A DNA stretch of 64,000 nt from Limnochordaceae bacterium (lineage in GTDB: Bacteria; Bacillota; Limnochordia; Limnochordales; Geochordaceae), in the NCBI GenBank assembly GCA_014896295.1, contig JADBKR010000005.1, positions 372,001-436,000 of the forward strand. Direction: 5' to 3'. Below are positions 29,737-38,695 of this stretch, in pieces. Both the position numbers and the translations under genes were made by a program. Under the pieces are notes generated by a model. The model was not told the DNA's origin, made no database searches, and was given only the letters and a program-made list of their open reading frames with translations. Position 1 is the stretch's first letter. Every line of letters begins with the position of its first letter.

Positions 29737-31740
29737 ATGAAGAGCTTCAGTCACCAGCTCATGGGTGCAATGGTGGCCCTGAGTCTCGCGTCGACCGCTA
29801 TCGTAGGTGCTCTTCTGTACACGGGGGCAGCCGGGCTGATCGCCCAGCAGGCGAGCGGCTCTTTGCGGGCCGAGCTCGAGCTGCACGGCCAGCTCATCGA
29901 GTCCTGGACAGCCGGCGCCGTCGAGAGGGTGCAAGCCCTGGCCGCGAAGCTGGCCGCCCAGCCCCAGCTCTCCATGGACCTCCTCCCGATGTTCGCCGGC
30001 AACCTGTACGCGGACGTCGTGGGAAGCCAGACGCTGGTGCAGGTCAAGGTGGCCGACGCCCACGGAAAGGCGATGGTCCTGGACGTCTCCGGAGCGCTGC
30101 ATCCAGCTGACGTCGCTTCGGATGCGGCGTTCGTGAAGGCCCTCGAGGGCCAGGCGGCAGTGGGCGAGCTGGTGCGCTACGACCAGGGCCGGCGGACGGC
30201 CGTAGAAGTGGCCGTGCCGGTACGGCACCCGAAGACCGGCAGGGTGGGCGGAGTCCTCATCGGCGCCGTACCCGCCGACTACCTCGAGCAGCGGGTGGCC
30301 GGGCTCAGGATCGGCGAGACGGGCTTTGGGATCCTCGTCGACCAGGCCGGTCTGGTCCTGGCCCACCCGGATTCCGATCAGGTGCTCGAGGCCAACCTGC
30401 TGCAGGGGCCGGTGGACGATGCGACGCGCACCGTCTACAGGCAGCTCCTGAGCGCCGACCGTCCCACCGTCAGTTTCGCCCGGATCGCCGGTGAACAGCG
30501 CATGGTGGGGGTACGGCCCATCGAAGGCTCCTCGTGGCGGCTGGTCGTCAGCGTGCCGCGGGACGAACTCACCCGGCCCCTCGGCACCTTGTTCCATCAG
30601 GCGCTCTTCATCGGGGCCGGCATGGTGCTGGTGTCCCTGTTGGCGGCCTACGGGATCGGGCGCGTGCAGTCCCGCGGCGTCGTGGAAGTGGCGCAGGCCA
30701 TGGCGGCCCTGGCCCAGGGCGACCTGACCCGGACGGTGCCGGTGCGGGGCCGGACGGAGGTAGGGCGGCTCGCCGAGGCATTCAACACGACCCTGGAAAG
30801 GCTGCGGCACCTGGTCTCCCAGGTGCGAGGCGAGGCGCAGCAGGTGGCCGCTGCGAGCCAGGAGCTGGCTTCCTCCTCCGAGCAGGTGGGCCAGTCCGTA
30901 CGGCAGGTAACCGCAACCGTCGACCAGATGGCCAGGGGCGGCGAGCGGCAGTCTGCTGCGGCAGCCAACGCCTCCGGCAGCGTCCGTCAGGTGGGGGAGA
31001 CCGTGCGGAGCGTCACCTCGGGGATTCAGCGCATCGCGGAGGGCAGCCACGAAGTTGCTCGCCTTTCCCAGGAGGGCCGGGCAGCGCTCGCCGGCATCAC
31101 GGAGCGGATGGCGCAGATCGAGCAGACGGCAGGCCAATCCGGCAGGGCAGTCGAGGACCTGGGGCAACGCTCCCAGCGCATCGGCCAGATCGTGGACGTC
31201 ATCACCGGAATCGCCGATCAGACCAACCTCCTGGCGCTCAATGCCGCCATAGAGGCGGCTCGTGCCGGCCAACAGGGCCGAGGCTTCGCGGTGGTGGCCG
31301 AAGAGGTGAGAAAGCTCGCCGAACAATCCCGCCAGGCCGCCTCCGAGATCGCCGGGCTCATCGCCGAGATCCGCCAGGAAGTCCAACGGGCCGTTCGCGA
31401 CACGGAGGCGGTGCGGGCTGCGGTGGCGGAGGGCGTCGAGGCGGTCAGCGCCTCAGGGCAGACGTTCACGGCCATCGCCCGGGCGGTAGAGGTGTCCGTC
31501 GCGCAGGTCAACGAGCTCCATGCTGCAGCGCAGGCCATGGCCGCGGCGAGCGAAGCCGCCGTCCGGGCGGTGGACGAGATTGCGACCATCACCCGGTCGA
31601 ACGCTGCCGCTGCCGAAGAGGTGGCCTCGAGCACCGAGGAGCAGTCGTCGGCCGTCGAGCAGATCGCCGGCTCGGCGCAGCGCCTGGCCCGCATGGCGCA
31701 GGAGCTGCTGGCGGCGGTGGGCGCCTTCAAGGTGGAGTGA
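29737..31740 (+). CDS. Methyl-accepting chemotaxis protein
   Basis: 667 residues. First membrane segment about 9-32 ([20 protein letters not shown]), a large outside sensor domain of the dCache type (about 35-280), second membrane segment about 285-308, then HAMP ([20 protein letters not shown]) and a long signalling coiled coil. The hairpin tip is canonical: [20 protein letters not shown] then [20 protein letters not shown], so it should couple to CheA/CheW. It starts 63 bases after the ROK regulator on the same strand, and may be cotranscribed with it; the ligand could be a sugar handled by the neighbouring transporter (inference). No other che gene is in the window. Confidence 0.95.
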   Translation: MKSFSHQLMGAMVALSLASTAIVGALLYTGAAGLIAQQASGSLRAELELHGQLIESWTAGAVERVQALAAKLAAQPQLSMDLLPMFAGNLYADVVGSQTLVQVKVADAHGKAMVLDVSGALHPADVASDAAFVKALEGQAAVGELVRYDQGRRTAVEVAVPVRHPKTGRVGGVLIGAVPADYLEQRVAGLRIGETGFGILVDQAGLVLAHPDSDQVLEANLLQGPVDDATRTVYRQLLSADRPTVSFARIAGEQRMVGVRPIEGSSWRLVVSVPRDELTRPLGTLFHQALFIGAGMVLVSLLAAYGIGRVQSRGVVEVAQAMAALAQGDLTRTVPVRGRTEVGRLAEAFNTTLERLRHLVSQVRGEAQQVAAASQELASSSEQVGQSVRQVTATVDQMARGGERQSAAAANASGSVRQVGETVRSVTSGIQRIAEGSHEVARLSQEGRAALAGITERMAQIEQTAGQSGRAVEDLGQRSQRIGQIVDVITGIADQTNLLALNAAIEAARAGQQGRGFAVVAEEVRKLAEQSRQAASEIAGLIAEIRQEVQRAVRDTEAVRAAVAEGVEAVSASGQTFTAIARAVEVSVAQVNELHAAAQAMAAASEAAVRAVDEIATITRSNAAAAEEVASSTEEQSSAVEQIAGSAQRLARMAQELLAAVGAFKVE

Positions 31741-31821
31741 CCGGCCGTCGGCCTGGGTCGAGACCTGCAACCCGAGAACAGCCGGCCGGTCCTGTCCCTT
31801 CCGCGGCGTGCCCGGCGGAAC

Positions 31822-32631
31822 TCAGACCAGGTCGACCTCCACGCCCGCCTGCCGGATGTGCTCGACCTCCCGGGGGTCGGCGGCCTGGTCGGTCACGACC
31901 CGGTCGACGGCCGAGAGCGGTGCGACGTGGGCGACCGCCACGCTGCCGATCTTGCTGTGGTCGGCCACCACGATCACCTGTTTGGCCGCCGCGATCATGG
32001 CCCGCTTGATCTCCGCCTCCTGCAAGTTGGCGTTGGTGATCCCCTTGGCCGCCGACACTCCGTTGCACCCGAGGAAGAGCTTGTCGGCGTTGACCTGGGA
32101 GAGGAGCAACGTCCCGTAGGGGTTGACCAGCGAGTGCTGCAGCGAGCGTAGGGTCCCGCCCGTCACCAGCACCGTCACGTACGGGTACTTCTCCAGCTCC
32201 AGGGCGATGTTGAGGCTGCTCGTGATGACCACGACGTCCGTCAGCCCCGCCGGCAGGTGGCGGGCCACCTCGGTGGTGGTCGTCCCCACGTCCAGGATGA
32301 TGGTGTCGCCGTCCTCGACCAAGCGCGCTGCCGCCTGGCCGATGCGCCGCTTCTCTTCCCGAAAGCGCGCCTCCTGCTCGGCGAACGGCCGCTCGTAGCG
32401 CGTGCCCCGGGCCAGCACGGCTCCCCCGTGCGTCCTCCGGGCGAACCCCTCCTGCTCGAGCTGCGAGAGGTCCGACCGGATGGTGACCTCGGAGACGCCC
32501 AATTCCCGGCTCAGCGCCGCCACCCGTACCGACCCCTGCCGGCCGAGGAGCTCCCGGATGCGCTGGAGCCGCTCGGCCGGAAGTAGCTGGACATTGTCCC
32601 CACGCTGCGTCCCGTCTCCCCGCTCGGTCAT
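31822..32631 (-). CDS. DeoR-family transcriptional regulator
   Basis: 269 residues. DeoR helix-turn-helix at about 17-70 (LLPAERLQRIRELLGRQGSV, VSEVTIRSDLSQLEQEGF, then RRTHGGAVL). The C-terminal sugar-phosphate-binding (DeoRC) domain has ILDVGTTTTEVARHL, LGCNGVSAAKGITN and VVADHSKIGSVA. These regulators sense phosphorylated sugars. ATGA at 32628-32631 overlaps the beta-galactosidase stop codon, so it is the last gene of the operon binding protein - permease - permease - GH42 - DeoR and probably regulates that operon and perhaps galTK, responding to a galactose or tagatose phosphate (inference). Confidence 0.93.
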   Translation of the reverse strand: MTERGDGTQRGDNVQLLPAERLQRIRELLGRQGSVRVAALSRELGVSEVTIRSDLSQLEQEGFARRTHGGAVLARGTRYERPFAEQEARFREEKRRIGQAAARLVEDGDTIILDVGTTTTEVARHLPAGLTDVVVITSSLNIALELEKYPYVTVLVTGGTLRSLQHSLVNPYGTLLLSQVNADKLFLGCNGVSAAKGITNANLQEAEIKRAMIAAAKQVIVVADHSKIGSVAVAHVAPLSAVDRVVTDQAADPREVEHIRQAGVEVDLV

Positions 32632-34679
32632 CGAGTGCCGGCTCCGTGGGTGTCCGTCAGGATAAGAACGTCCCTCGGAGCGAGCTCCACCTCCCCCTCA
32701 ACCTCTTGATGGGCCAGCAGGTTTCGCAGGCGCCTATTACCCAGTGTAATCACGGTGGGCCGGTCACGGTGGTTCAAAATGAAGAGGAAGCTCTGGCCGC
32801 CACCGCGGCGTTCCACAACCTCCACCCCGTCAGGCACCTGGAGCGGCGCGCCGATCCCGTGCTTGTCGCACAAGAAACGTACCAGCCTGTCAACGAACGG
32901 CTGCTCGGGAGCCGAGCCCACGTACCACGCCTCGCCCGCTCCTACCCGATGGCGGGTGAGAACGGGCCGGCCAGCGTAGAAGTCGGCCCCGTACCGCCCG
33001 ACCACCTCGGCCCCCTCGGTGTGGAGAAGGTCAAACAGCAGTGAACAAGCATACTGGCCGTCCAGCCCCGGGTAGCCCTGCACGACAATCCGGTTGGTCA
33101 TGTCGGGAGGTAGCGCGTCGGTCTCTTCTACCCACACCCCCAGCAGGCGCCGCAGCGGCCCCGGGTACCCCCCGAGGATGATCCGGTCGTTCTCATCCAC
33201 GATCCCGCTGAAAAACGTGCTGAGGAAGGTGCCACCCCCGGCGACGAACGTCTCGACCTTCTCGGCGAAGCCGGGATGCATCATGTAAGCTACCGGGGCG
33301 ATCACCAGCCGGTACCGACCGAGAGGAGCTCCGGGGCTGACGACATCGACCGCCACGTTGGCCCGCCACAACGCCCGGTAGTAGGCCTCGACCTGCGGTA
33401 GATACTTCAGGGCGACGCTGGGCCCGCTCGAGTATTCGATAGCCCACCAGTTCTCCCAGTCGAACACGAGGGCCACCTGGGCGTCGATCCGGCTACCGAG
33501 GAATGTATCCCCCAGGGCTTCCAGCTCCCGTCCAAGGGCCTGTACCTCACGGAAGACGCGCGTGTCGGGGGTTCCCGCGTGAGAGATGACGGCCCCATGG
33601 AACTTCTCACACGCTCCCTGCGACTGGCGGAGCTGAAAGAACATCACGGTCTCAGCGCCATGAGCCAGTGCCTGGTAGCTCCACAGGCGCATGACGCCGG
33701 GCCGCTTCAGCGAGTTGTAAGGCTGCCAGTTTTGCTGGCTGGGCGTTTGCTCCATCAGCATGAATGGCTGACCGTCCTTGAGCCCGCGCATCAGGTCGTG
33801 GCGAAAGGCCACGGTGGCAACATCCACGTCCATCGGGGGATAGCTGTCCCAGGAGACCACGTCCATCTCCCGTGCCCACTTGAAGTAGTCGAGCGGTTTG
33901 TACGCTCCCATCAGGTTGGTGGTGACGGGTACGTCCGGCGTCCACCGCTTGATGGCGTCGCGCTCGCCCTTGAAGCACTCCAGCAGGCTGTCGGACATGA
34001 ACCGGTCGTAGTCGAGGGAGATGGGCTGGAAGGCGGTCCGGGTCGGGTCGTGGTCGTCGAGGTGCTCACTCAAGACGTTGGGAGGCACTATCTCCTCCCA
34101 GTCGTACAGCGTGTGCCCCCAGAAGCGGGTATTCCAACGCCGGTTGAGCTCGTCGAGTGCCCCGTACCTGCGCTGCAGCCAGACCCGGAATTCCCTTGCA
34201 CACCGATCGCAGTAGCAACGGCCTCCGTACTCGTTGTTGACGTGCCAGGCCACGAGACCAGGATAATCTTTGTAGCGCCTGGCAAGCTGCTCGGCGAGCC
34301 GCGCCGAGTACTGGCGATAGGTAGGGCTGTTGGGGCAGAAGTTGTGCCGTGCGCCGAAGCGCCGCTGGCGTCCTTGAAAGTCTACCCGCAGCACATCCGG
34401 ATGGCGCCGTGCCATCCAGGCAGGAACGGCCGCGGTGGAGGTAGCCAGGCACACGCCGATGCCATGCTTATCGAGCTCCTCCAGGACCTCGTCGAGCCAT
34501 CCAAACTCGTACCGCTCCTCTTCGGGCTGCAGCAGCGCCCAACTGAACACCGGCAGCGTCACGATGTTGATGTGGGCCTCCTTGAACAGCTCGATGTCGC
34601 GCTCCCAGACCTCCCGAGGCCACTGGTCCGGGTTCCAATCGCCACCGTACCAGATGCGGTTCGCGCTACCGGAAGCCAC
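32628..34679 (-). CDS. GH42 beta-galactosidase
   Basis: 683 residues from GTG 34679 (GGGAGGGG 6 bases upstream; TTG 34682 is too close to that site). Family 42 glycoside hydrolase: N-terminus WYGGDWNPDQWPREVWERDI, acid/base Glu150 in WHVNNEYGG, nucleophile Glu310 in FMLMEQTPSQQNW. A zinc-type Cys cluster is seen at CYCDRC and the earlier NFCPNSP. The TIM barrel (1-~390) is followed by the trimerisation domain and a small C-terminal beta domain. No signal peptide, so it cuts imported galactosides (lactose, galacto-oligosaccharides or plant galactan fragments) in the cytoplasm. Encoded with a CUT1 importer; released galactose would go to GalK and GalT nearby. Confidence 0.96.
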   Translation of the reverse strand: MASGSANRIWYGGDWNPDQWPREVWERDIELFKEAHINIVTLPVFSWALLQPEEERYEFGWLDEVLEELDKHGIGVCLATSTAAVPAWMARRHPDVLRVDFQGRQRRFGARHNFCPNSPTYRQYSARLAEQLARRYKDYPGLVAWHVNNEYGGRCYCDRCAREFRVWLQRRYGALDELNRRWNTRFWGHTLYDWEEIVPPNVLSEHLDDHDPTRTAFQPISLDYDRFMSDSLLECFKGERDAIKRWTPDVPVTTNLMGAYKPLDYFKWAREMDVVSWDSYPPMDVDVATVAFRHDLMRGLKDGQPFMLMEQTPSQQNWQPYNSLKRPGVMRLWSYQALAHGAETVMFFQLRQSQGACEKFHGAVISHAGTPDTRVFREVQALGRELEALGDTFLGSRIDAQVALVFDWENWWAIEYSSGPSVALKYLPQVEAYYRALWRANVAVDVVSPGAPLGRYRLVIAPVAYMMHPGFAEKVETFVAGGGTFLSTFFSGIVDENDRIILGGYPGPLRRLLGVWVEETDALPPDMTNRIVVQGYPGLDGQYACSLLFDLLHTEGAEVVGRYGADFYAGRPVLTRHRVGAGEAWYVGSAPEQPFVDRLVRFLCDKHGIGAPLQVPDGVEVVERRGGGQSFLFILNHRDRPTVITLGNRRLRNLLAHQEVEGEVELAPRDVLILTDTHGAGTR

Positions 34680-34692
34680 CAACGACCCCTCC

Positions 34693-35631
34693 CTAGCCCC
34701 GCAAGCTCCCCATGGTGAGCCCGCTTTGCCAGTATCGCTGTAGGAAGAAGAACAGGACCACTAGCGGCACGACCGAAAGAACCGTACCTGTGATGACAAC
34801 GTTATACAGCAACTCTCTCCCGAAGGTGGATGCTGCGTTCCATGTGGCCAGCCCAACGGTTAACGGGAAATACTTGGGATCGTTCAAGGCAACCAGGGGA
34901 AGGAAGAAGTTGTTCCACGTCCCGACAAACGTCAGAAGGAAAAGGGTGGCAATGCCAGGACCGATTAGCCTCAGCACGATGCCAGAAAAGATACGCAGTT
35001 CTGATGCGCCATCAACGCGTGCCGCGTCGAGCAGATCGTCGGGAATGCTGTCCCTGATGTACATTCTCATAAAAAACGTCCCAAACGGGTTAGCGACAGA
35101 CGGGACTATAATGGCCCAGTACGAGTTAATCCATCCCAACTGACGCAAAATCAAGAAAAGAGGAAGAACGAGCGCGGTTGAAGGAATCATCAGGGACACC
35201 AGAACAGCTCCGAAGACGGCTTCCCTTCCCCGGAAGCTGTACTTCGCCAGAGCATAGCCAGCCAGGGAAGCCACCAGGCTAGCCAGTGTTGCGGTAACGC
35301 CCGAGTACAAGAACGAGTTCGCCGTCCACACGGCGTAGATACCATCTTGATAGGAGAGAACCGTCCCAACGTTGTCGAACAATGCAAAGGGGTCGCTGAA
35401 CCATAGGCCAAACGACCCGAACAGACTGGAATTCGTCTTCGTCATCGCGACGACAAGCCAATAAAAGGGGAACACGAAGTAAAGGGCTGCAGTTCCGAGC
35501 ACTACGGCCCATAACCCTTGGATCGCATGGCGCACCTCCGATCTCGAGCCTGTCCGATCCGAAAGGCTCTCACGCACGAGCAACGGCTTCGTTATCGAAT
35601 TGTTAGCCACCTCGGGTCTTTGTCCCCCCAT
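34693..35631 (-). CDS. Sugar ABC transporter permease (MalG/LacG type)
   Basis: 312 residues from ATG 35631, 4 bases after the stop of the partner permease. Six membrane segments. EAA loop: [20 protein letters not shown] then IFSGIVLRLIGPG. The N-terminus has a ~35-residue hydrophilic stretch before the first membrane helix (LWAVVLGTAALYFVFPFYWL). C-terminus YWQSGLTMGSLRG is typical of CUT1 second permeases. Lies between its partner and the GH42 gene, so the importer very likely carries beta-galactosides. No ATPase gene accompanies it. Base composition is lower in G+C than the window average. Confidence 0.92.
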   Translation of the reverse strand: MGGQRPEVANNSITKPLLVRESLSDRTGSRSEVRHAIQGLWAVVLGTAALYFVFPFYWLVVAMTKTNSSLFGSFGLWFSDPFALFDNVGTVLSYQDGIYAVWTANSFLYSGVTATLASLVASLAGYALAKYSFRGREAVFGAVLVSLMIPSTALVLPLFLILRQLGWINSYWAIIVPSVANPFGTFFMRMYIRDSIPDDLLDAARVDGASELRIFSGIVLRLIGPGIATLFLLTFVGTWNNFFLPLVALNDPKYFPLTVGLATWNAASTFGRELLYNVVITGTVLSVVPLVVLFFFLQRYWQSGLTMGSLRG

Positions 35632-35635
35632 GCCT

Positions 35636-36505
35636 CTACTGTCCCTCCCGGGTGATACGCATAAAGATAGCCGAGAATAGCGCAATGATCGACGCAAGGA
35701 TGAAGGCCAGCGTAGCGGCGTACGTGAACGCCCCTCTGCTGAAAGCCGTAGCGTAAATGTATAGGTTAGGGGTATAGTTGAAAGGTACACTCGTCATTGC
35801 ACCGAGGACGAACGGCTCGTTGAACAACTGAAAGCTTCCGATAATCGAGAGGACGGTAACGAAGACGATCATGGGGCGTATGAGAGGTATCTTGATAGTC
35901 CATGCAATCCTGAGGTCGCTGGCACCGTCAATGCGAGCGGCATCGTATAGTTCTGGCGATATTGTGGTGAGCGCCGCGGTTAAGATCACCATGTTGTACC
36001 CGGTCCACTGCCACGTTACCATGTTGATGATTGCACTGAGTAACCTATCGCTTGCAAGAAAGTTGACCGGAGCGATTCCCAGGAATTCGAAGAGTTGTCG
36101 CAGAGGGCCGATAGTTGGAGCATAGATGTACCCCCACATGAGGCTACTCACGACACCCGGAATGGCGTACGGGAGGAAGTAAGTAACACGCACCATCTTC
36201 TTTGCACGGGCCGACAAGAGCCCCGTGTCCAGAACCAAGGCGAACATGAGGGCCAGCGAGATCATGATGGTAATTTGGATTACACCGAATAGCAGAACGG
36301 TCTTCAAGGACCCGAAGAACAGTCCATCCTGGAGCGCACGCTCATAGTTGGCAAAGCCAACGAAAACCCGACGAGCCCCTCGCTGGCTAAACAGGCTCAT
36401 GTAGAATGCGTACCCAATCGGGAAGACGAAAAAGGTAGAAAAGAGCACGAGGAAGGGAGTCATCATAACGTACGGGGTCAATCGTGTCCCAACAGACCGG
36501 TTCAT
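35636..36505 (-). CDS. Sugar ABC transporter permease (MalF/LacF type)
   Basis: 289 residues, six membrane segments (first: MMTPFLVLFSTFFVFPIGYA). EAA loop: ISPELYDAARIDGASDLRIA then WTIKIPLIRPM. Also FLPYAIPGVVSSLMWGYIY, the usual conserved stretch before it. It forms the channel with the next permease. A perfect stem-loop lies between it and the upstream binding-protein gene. Lower G+C than the flanks. Confidence 0.92.
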   Translation of the reverse strand: MNRSVGTRLTPYVMMTPFLVLFSTFFVFPIGYAFYMSLFSQRGARRVFVGFANYERALQDGLFFGSLKTVLLFGVIQITIMISLALMFALVLDTGLLSARAKKMVRVTYFLPYAIPGVVSSLMWGYIYAPTIGPLRQLFEFLGIAPVNFLASDRLLSAIINMVTWQWTGYNMVILTAALTTISPELYDAARIDGASDLRIAWTIKIPLIRPMIVFVTVLSIIGSFQLFNEPFVLGAMTSVPFNYTPNLYIYATAFSRGAFTYAATLAFILASIIALFSAIFMRITREGQ

Positions 36506-36535
36506 ATGTTGCGGCCCTCCCTCGTATCTCTTGCG

Positions 36536-36578
36536 GACAGGCCTGCGGCGTCAAAGTCTGGAGTACCGCAGGCCTGTC
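36536..36578 (-). other. Perfect intercistronic stem-loop in the galactoside operon
   Basis: GACAGGCCTGCGG (36536-36548) and CCGCAGGCCTGTC (36566-36578) pair over 13 bases with a 17-base loop, in the 87-base gap between the binding-protein stop and the permease start. No T run follows. Probably stabilises the binding-protein message or partly terminates before the permeases. Confidence 0.7.
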
Positions 36579-36592
36579 TCGTCATCAACAGT

Positions 36593-37915
36593 CTATCTGC
36601 TTCTCACTTGGTACCCCTGGAAGTTTGCCTCGTCTACGACCGCTTTCTGCATATTCGCCAAAGCCGCGTCCGGAGTCTGCTTTCCCGCTATCAGGCCGGA
36701 CATCTGGACCTGAAAAGCATTGGAAACGGCGGTCTCCCAAGGACTGAACGTCCACGGGAGAACGTGTTGGGATGCCTCCTCGAAGAACGCGCCAATGTCC
36801 TGTCCACCAAAGTACTTCTGTGGTTGATGGAGCTCGGGGAGCCTCAGGCCGGCTGACGCTGCCGGCCACAGCCCACCGCCAATCCAGTTCTGGCGGATAG
36901 CACCCAGGTTCGTGTTGATCCAGGCGGCAAAGAGCAGAGCTGCCTGTGGGGACTTGGTTTGAGTCGTTACAACGGATGTCGATCCGCCCCAGTTGGCCGT
37001 CGCGAATTCGCCGGGCTTCCACTGGGGAATGCGTGCTACTCGCCACTTCCCCGATGTCTGTTCAGATCCTTGCATAAAGAGCAAGGGAGACCAAGCAGCA
37101 GCGATGTCGGACGCGATTTTACCCGTGTTGATGGCGTTCCACCACTCGACTTGACCCGAGACTGTGGATACAAGACCATTGCGGATCATATCGTACCAGT
37201 AATTTAGGACTCGCCTGGTTGCTGAGTCATCGATACTGACCGTCCACTGGTCCCCGCTGACCCCGAACCATTGTGCGCCTGCCGCCCAGGCATACGTCAT
37301 GAACCGGTTTCGATCAGTAGCGTCGAAGTTCGCGATGTACACCCCTTGCTTGTACGAGCGCAACTTGCGCGCGGCCACAAGGTACTCTTCCCACGCGACC
37401 GGGAAAGAGCCAATTCCTGCGGCATCGAAAAGATCCTTGCGGTACAAGAAGGCGACAGGGCCGGTGTCTTGTGGAATCGCGAAGATCCCATCTCCTCGCT
37501 TTACCTGTTCCCAGGTCCAGGGAACGAAATACTGAGCATACCGCTCCGCGCCGTGCTTGCTCAGGTCAAGGAGACCGCCGGTATCGATGAACTGAGGAAG
37601 GAACTGGAATTCCACCTGTGCCACGTCCGGAGCCCCTGACCCTGCACTGATGGCCGTCAACAACTTGTTGTAATGGTCCGGCCCGACTCCCACGTTCTGG
37701 TGCTTGACATGGATATTCGGAAACTCTTTTTCGAAAAGCGACACGACCTTGTCAATACCGGGGACCCATGACCAAAAGACGATAGTGTGCTCTCCCTTGA
37801 CCTCTGGGTAGGTCGGTTCTGAACTTGCGGCCCGGGACGTAGGAGCAGCAACGAGAGCAATTGCCGTGACGAGCATCGCCACAAGCCAAAACGTGTGCAG
37901 CCGGCTACTCCTCAT
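36593..37915 (-). CDS. Extracellular sugar-binding protein of the galactoside ABC transporter
   Basis: 440 residues from ATG 37915 (AGGAGG 8 bases upstream; longer open sequence upstream lacks a site). Signal peptide [21 protein letters not shown] with cleavage near residue 31 (SRAAS); no lipobox cysteine. Family-1 solute-binding protein: [20 protein letters not shown] at the start, the [20 protein letters not shown] stretch, and a typical C-terminal [11 protein letters not shown] hinge strand. First gene of the operon that ends with GH42 and DeoR, so a beta-galactoside is the likely ligand. Lower G+C than the flanks. Confidence 0.92.
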   Translation of the reverse strand: MRSSRLHTFWLVAMLVTAIALVAAPTSRAASSEPTYPEVKGEHTIVFWSWVPGIDKVVSLFEKEFPNIHVKHQNVGVGPDHYNKLLTAISAGSGAPDVAQVEFQFLPQFIDTGGLLDLSKHGAERYAQYFVPWTWEQVKRGDGIFAIPQDTGPVAFLYRKDLFDAAGIGSFPVAWEEYLVAARKLRSYKQGVYIANFDATDRNRFMTYAWAAGAQWFGVSGDQWTVSIDDSATRRVLNYWYDMIRNGLVSTVSGQVEWWNAINTGKIASDIAAAWSPLLFMQGSEQTSGKWRVARIPQWKPGEFATANWGGSTSVVTTQTKSPQAALLFAAWINTNLGAIRQNWIGGGLWPAASAGLRLPELHQPQKYFGGQDIGAFFEEASQHVLPWTFSPWETAVSNAFQVQMSGLIAGKQTPDAALANMQKAVVDEANFQGYQVRSR

Positions 37916-38129
37916 GGATGAGTCCTCCTCACGGCCGAGTGTGTATCGACGCGGCCCAAACGAGACTACCCTGACGTCCTTCCCAACGAGAACCATCCCA
38001 ACTCGTGTCCGACTTCTTCCCCCTCCTTTCTTCTTTCATCCCGACGATTTCCTCGATGCTGTCCTGTCGCGCACCATTGCCCTCCACAGCCACTCGCTAG
38101 AGGAGCGGCTACCTTCGAAACGCGTTATG

Positions 38130-38146
38130 GCTACTTAACAAGTAGC
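38130..38146. promoter_or_regulatory. Inverted repeat in the leader of the galactoside operon
   Basis: GCTACTTAACAAGTAGC: perfect 7-base arms around AAC. It is about 60 bases downstream of the predicted leftward transcription start. Candidate operator for the DeoR regulator encoded in the same operon; the site type is not proven. Confidence 0.4.
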
Positions 38147-38208
38147 TGGCTGGCCACCGTCCACACGTGTCCTCCCTGCAGTGGGGGAGGGGGGATGCTG
38201 CTAATGCC

Positions 38209-38238
38209 ATTATGCCCACGCTTCGATAACGCTCTCAA
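38209..38238 (-). promoter_or_regulatory. Sigma-A promoter of the galactoside operon
   Basis: On the reverse strand TTGAGA (38233-38238), 18-base spacer, CATAAT (38209-38214). Both boxes match consensus at five of six positions. The start would be near 38202, giving a ~287-base leader before the binding-protein gene. Confidence 0.7.
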
Positions 38239-38695
38239 TGTCGTCGACCCGGAGTCTTTCTCCGTTCTTACCCGAGGCGTCCGGGCTTCTGGCAAAGGCA
38301 CCGGCTTGCACAAAATTACGGGCCATTACGCATTATCGTGCACTTAGGGAGCCCTTCGTAGCATATCACAACTTGGCGTAAGGTAGCAAGCAGGGACGTC
38401 AACGGGGAAGAGAGCTCCCCATGATGTTCCTATACCCCATTGCGGCTGTTGATCGTAGCCTGGACTTCGTGTTACCTTAGGCGTGGCAGAGGCGCAAATA
38501 TGAGAAACGATACGGAACGCGAGTCCGAACGGCTTCCTAGCGGCGTTAGCCGTAAGGTTTACGCCCGGCTAGCGGTCCGGGTACGCCGGAGCGCAGAGGG
38601 CGATGGTAGGGCGTTGTACCTGTACCGTATCGCCATCCTTTCGCGGCCTACCGAGCTTACCAGCTCTCGGATCCGCGCCGAAGGGTCGCCCCCAA

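Larger units (their letters stand above)
34690..38690. other. Block of lower G+C within a ~70% G+C window
   Basis: From the GH42 start to the galT start, the two permease genes, the binding-protein gene and the 780-base gap are visibly richer in A and T than both flanks (many lines are near half A+T by eye). Codon third positions in these three genes are not G/C-saturated as elsewhere. This suggests later acquisition of the transporter part. No repeat, integrase or transposase marks the edges. Confidence 0.55.
37916..38695. other. Divergent control region between galactoside operon and galTK
   Basis: 780 bases without a gene I would defend. It holds the leftward promoter (38209-38238) and an inverted repeat (38130-38146). 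For galT a -35-like TTGATC (38449-38454) has a poor -10 partner (TTACCT, 38472-38477). The region is A+T-richer than the flanks. The short open frames here have no ribosome-binding sites worth noting. Confidence 0.5.

Noticed and set aside
31739..31791. GACCGGCCG...CGGCCGGTC as a two-way terminator between the MCP and deoR genes
   Set aside because: The arms are 35 bases apart, the loop is large and no T run follows on either side.
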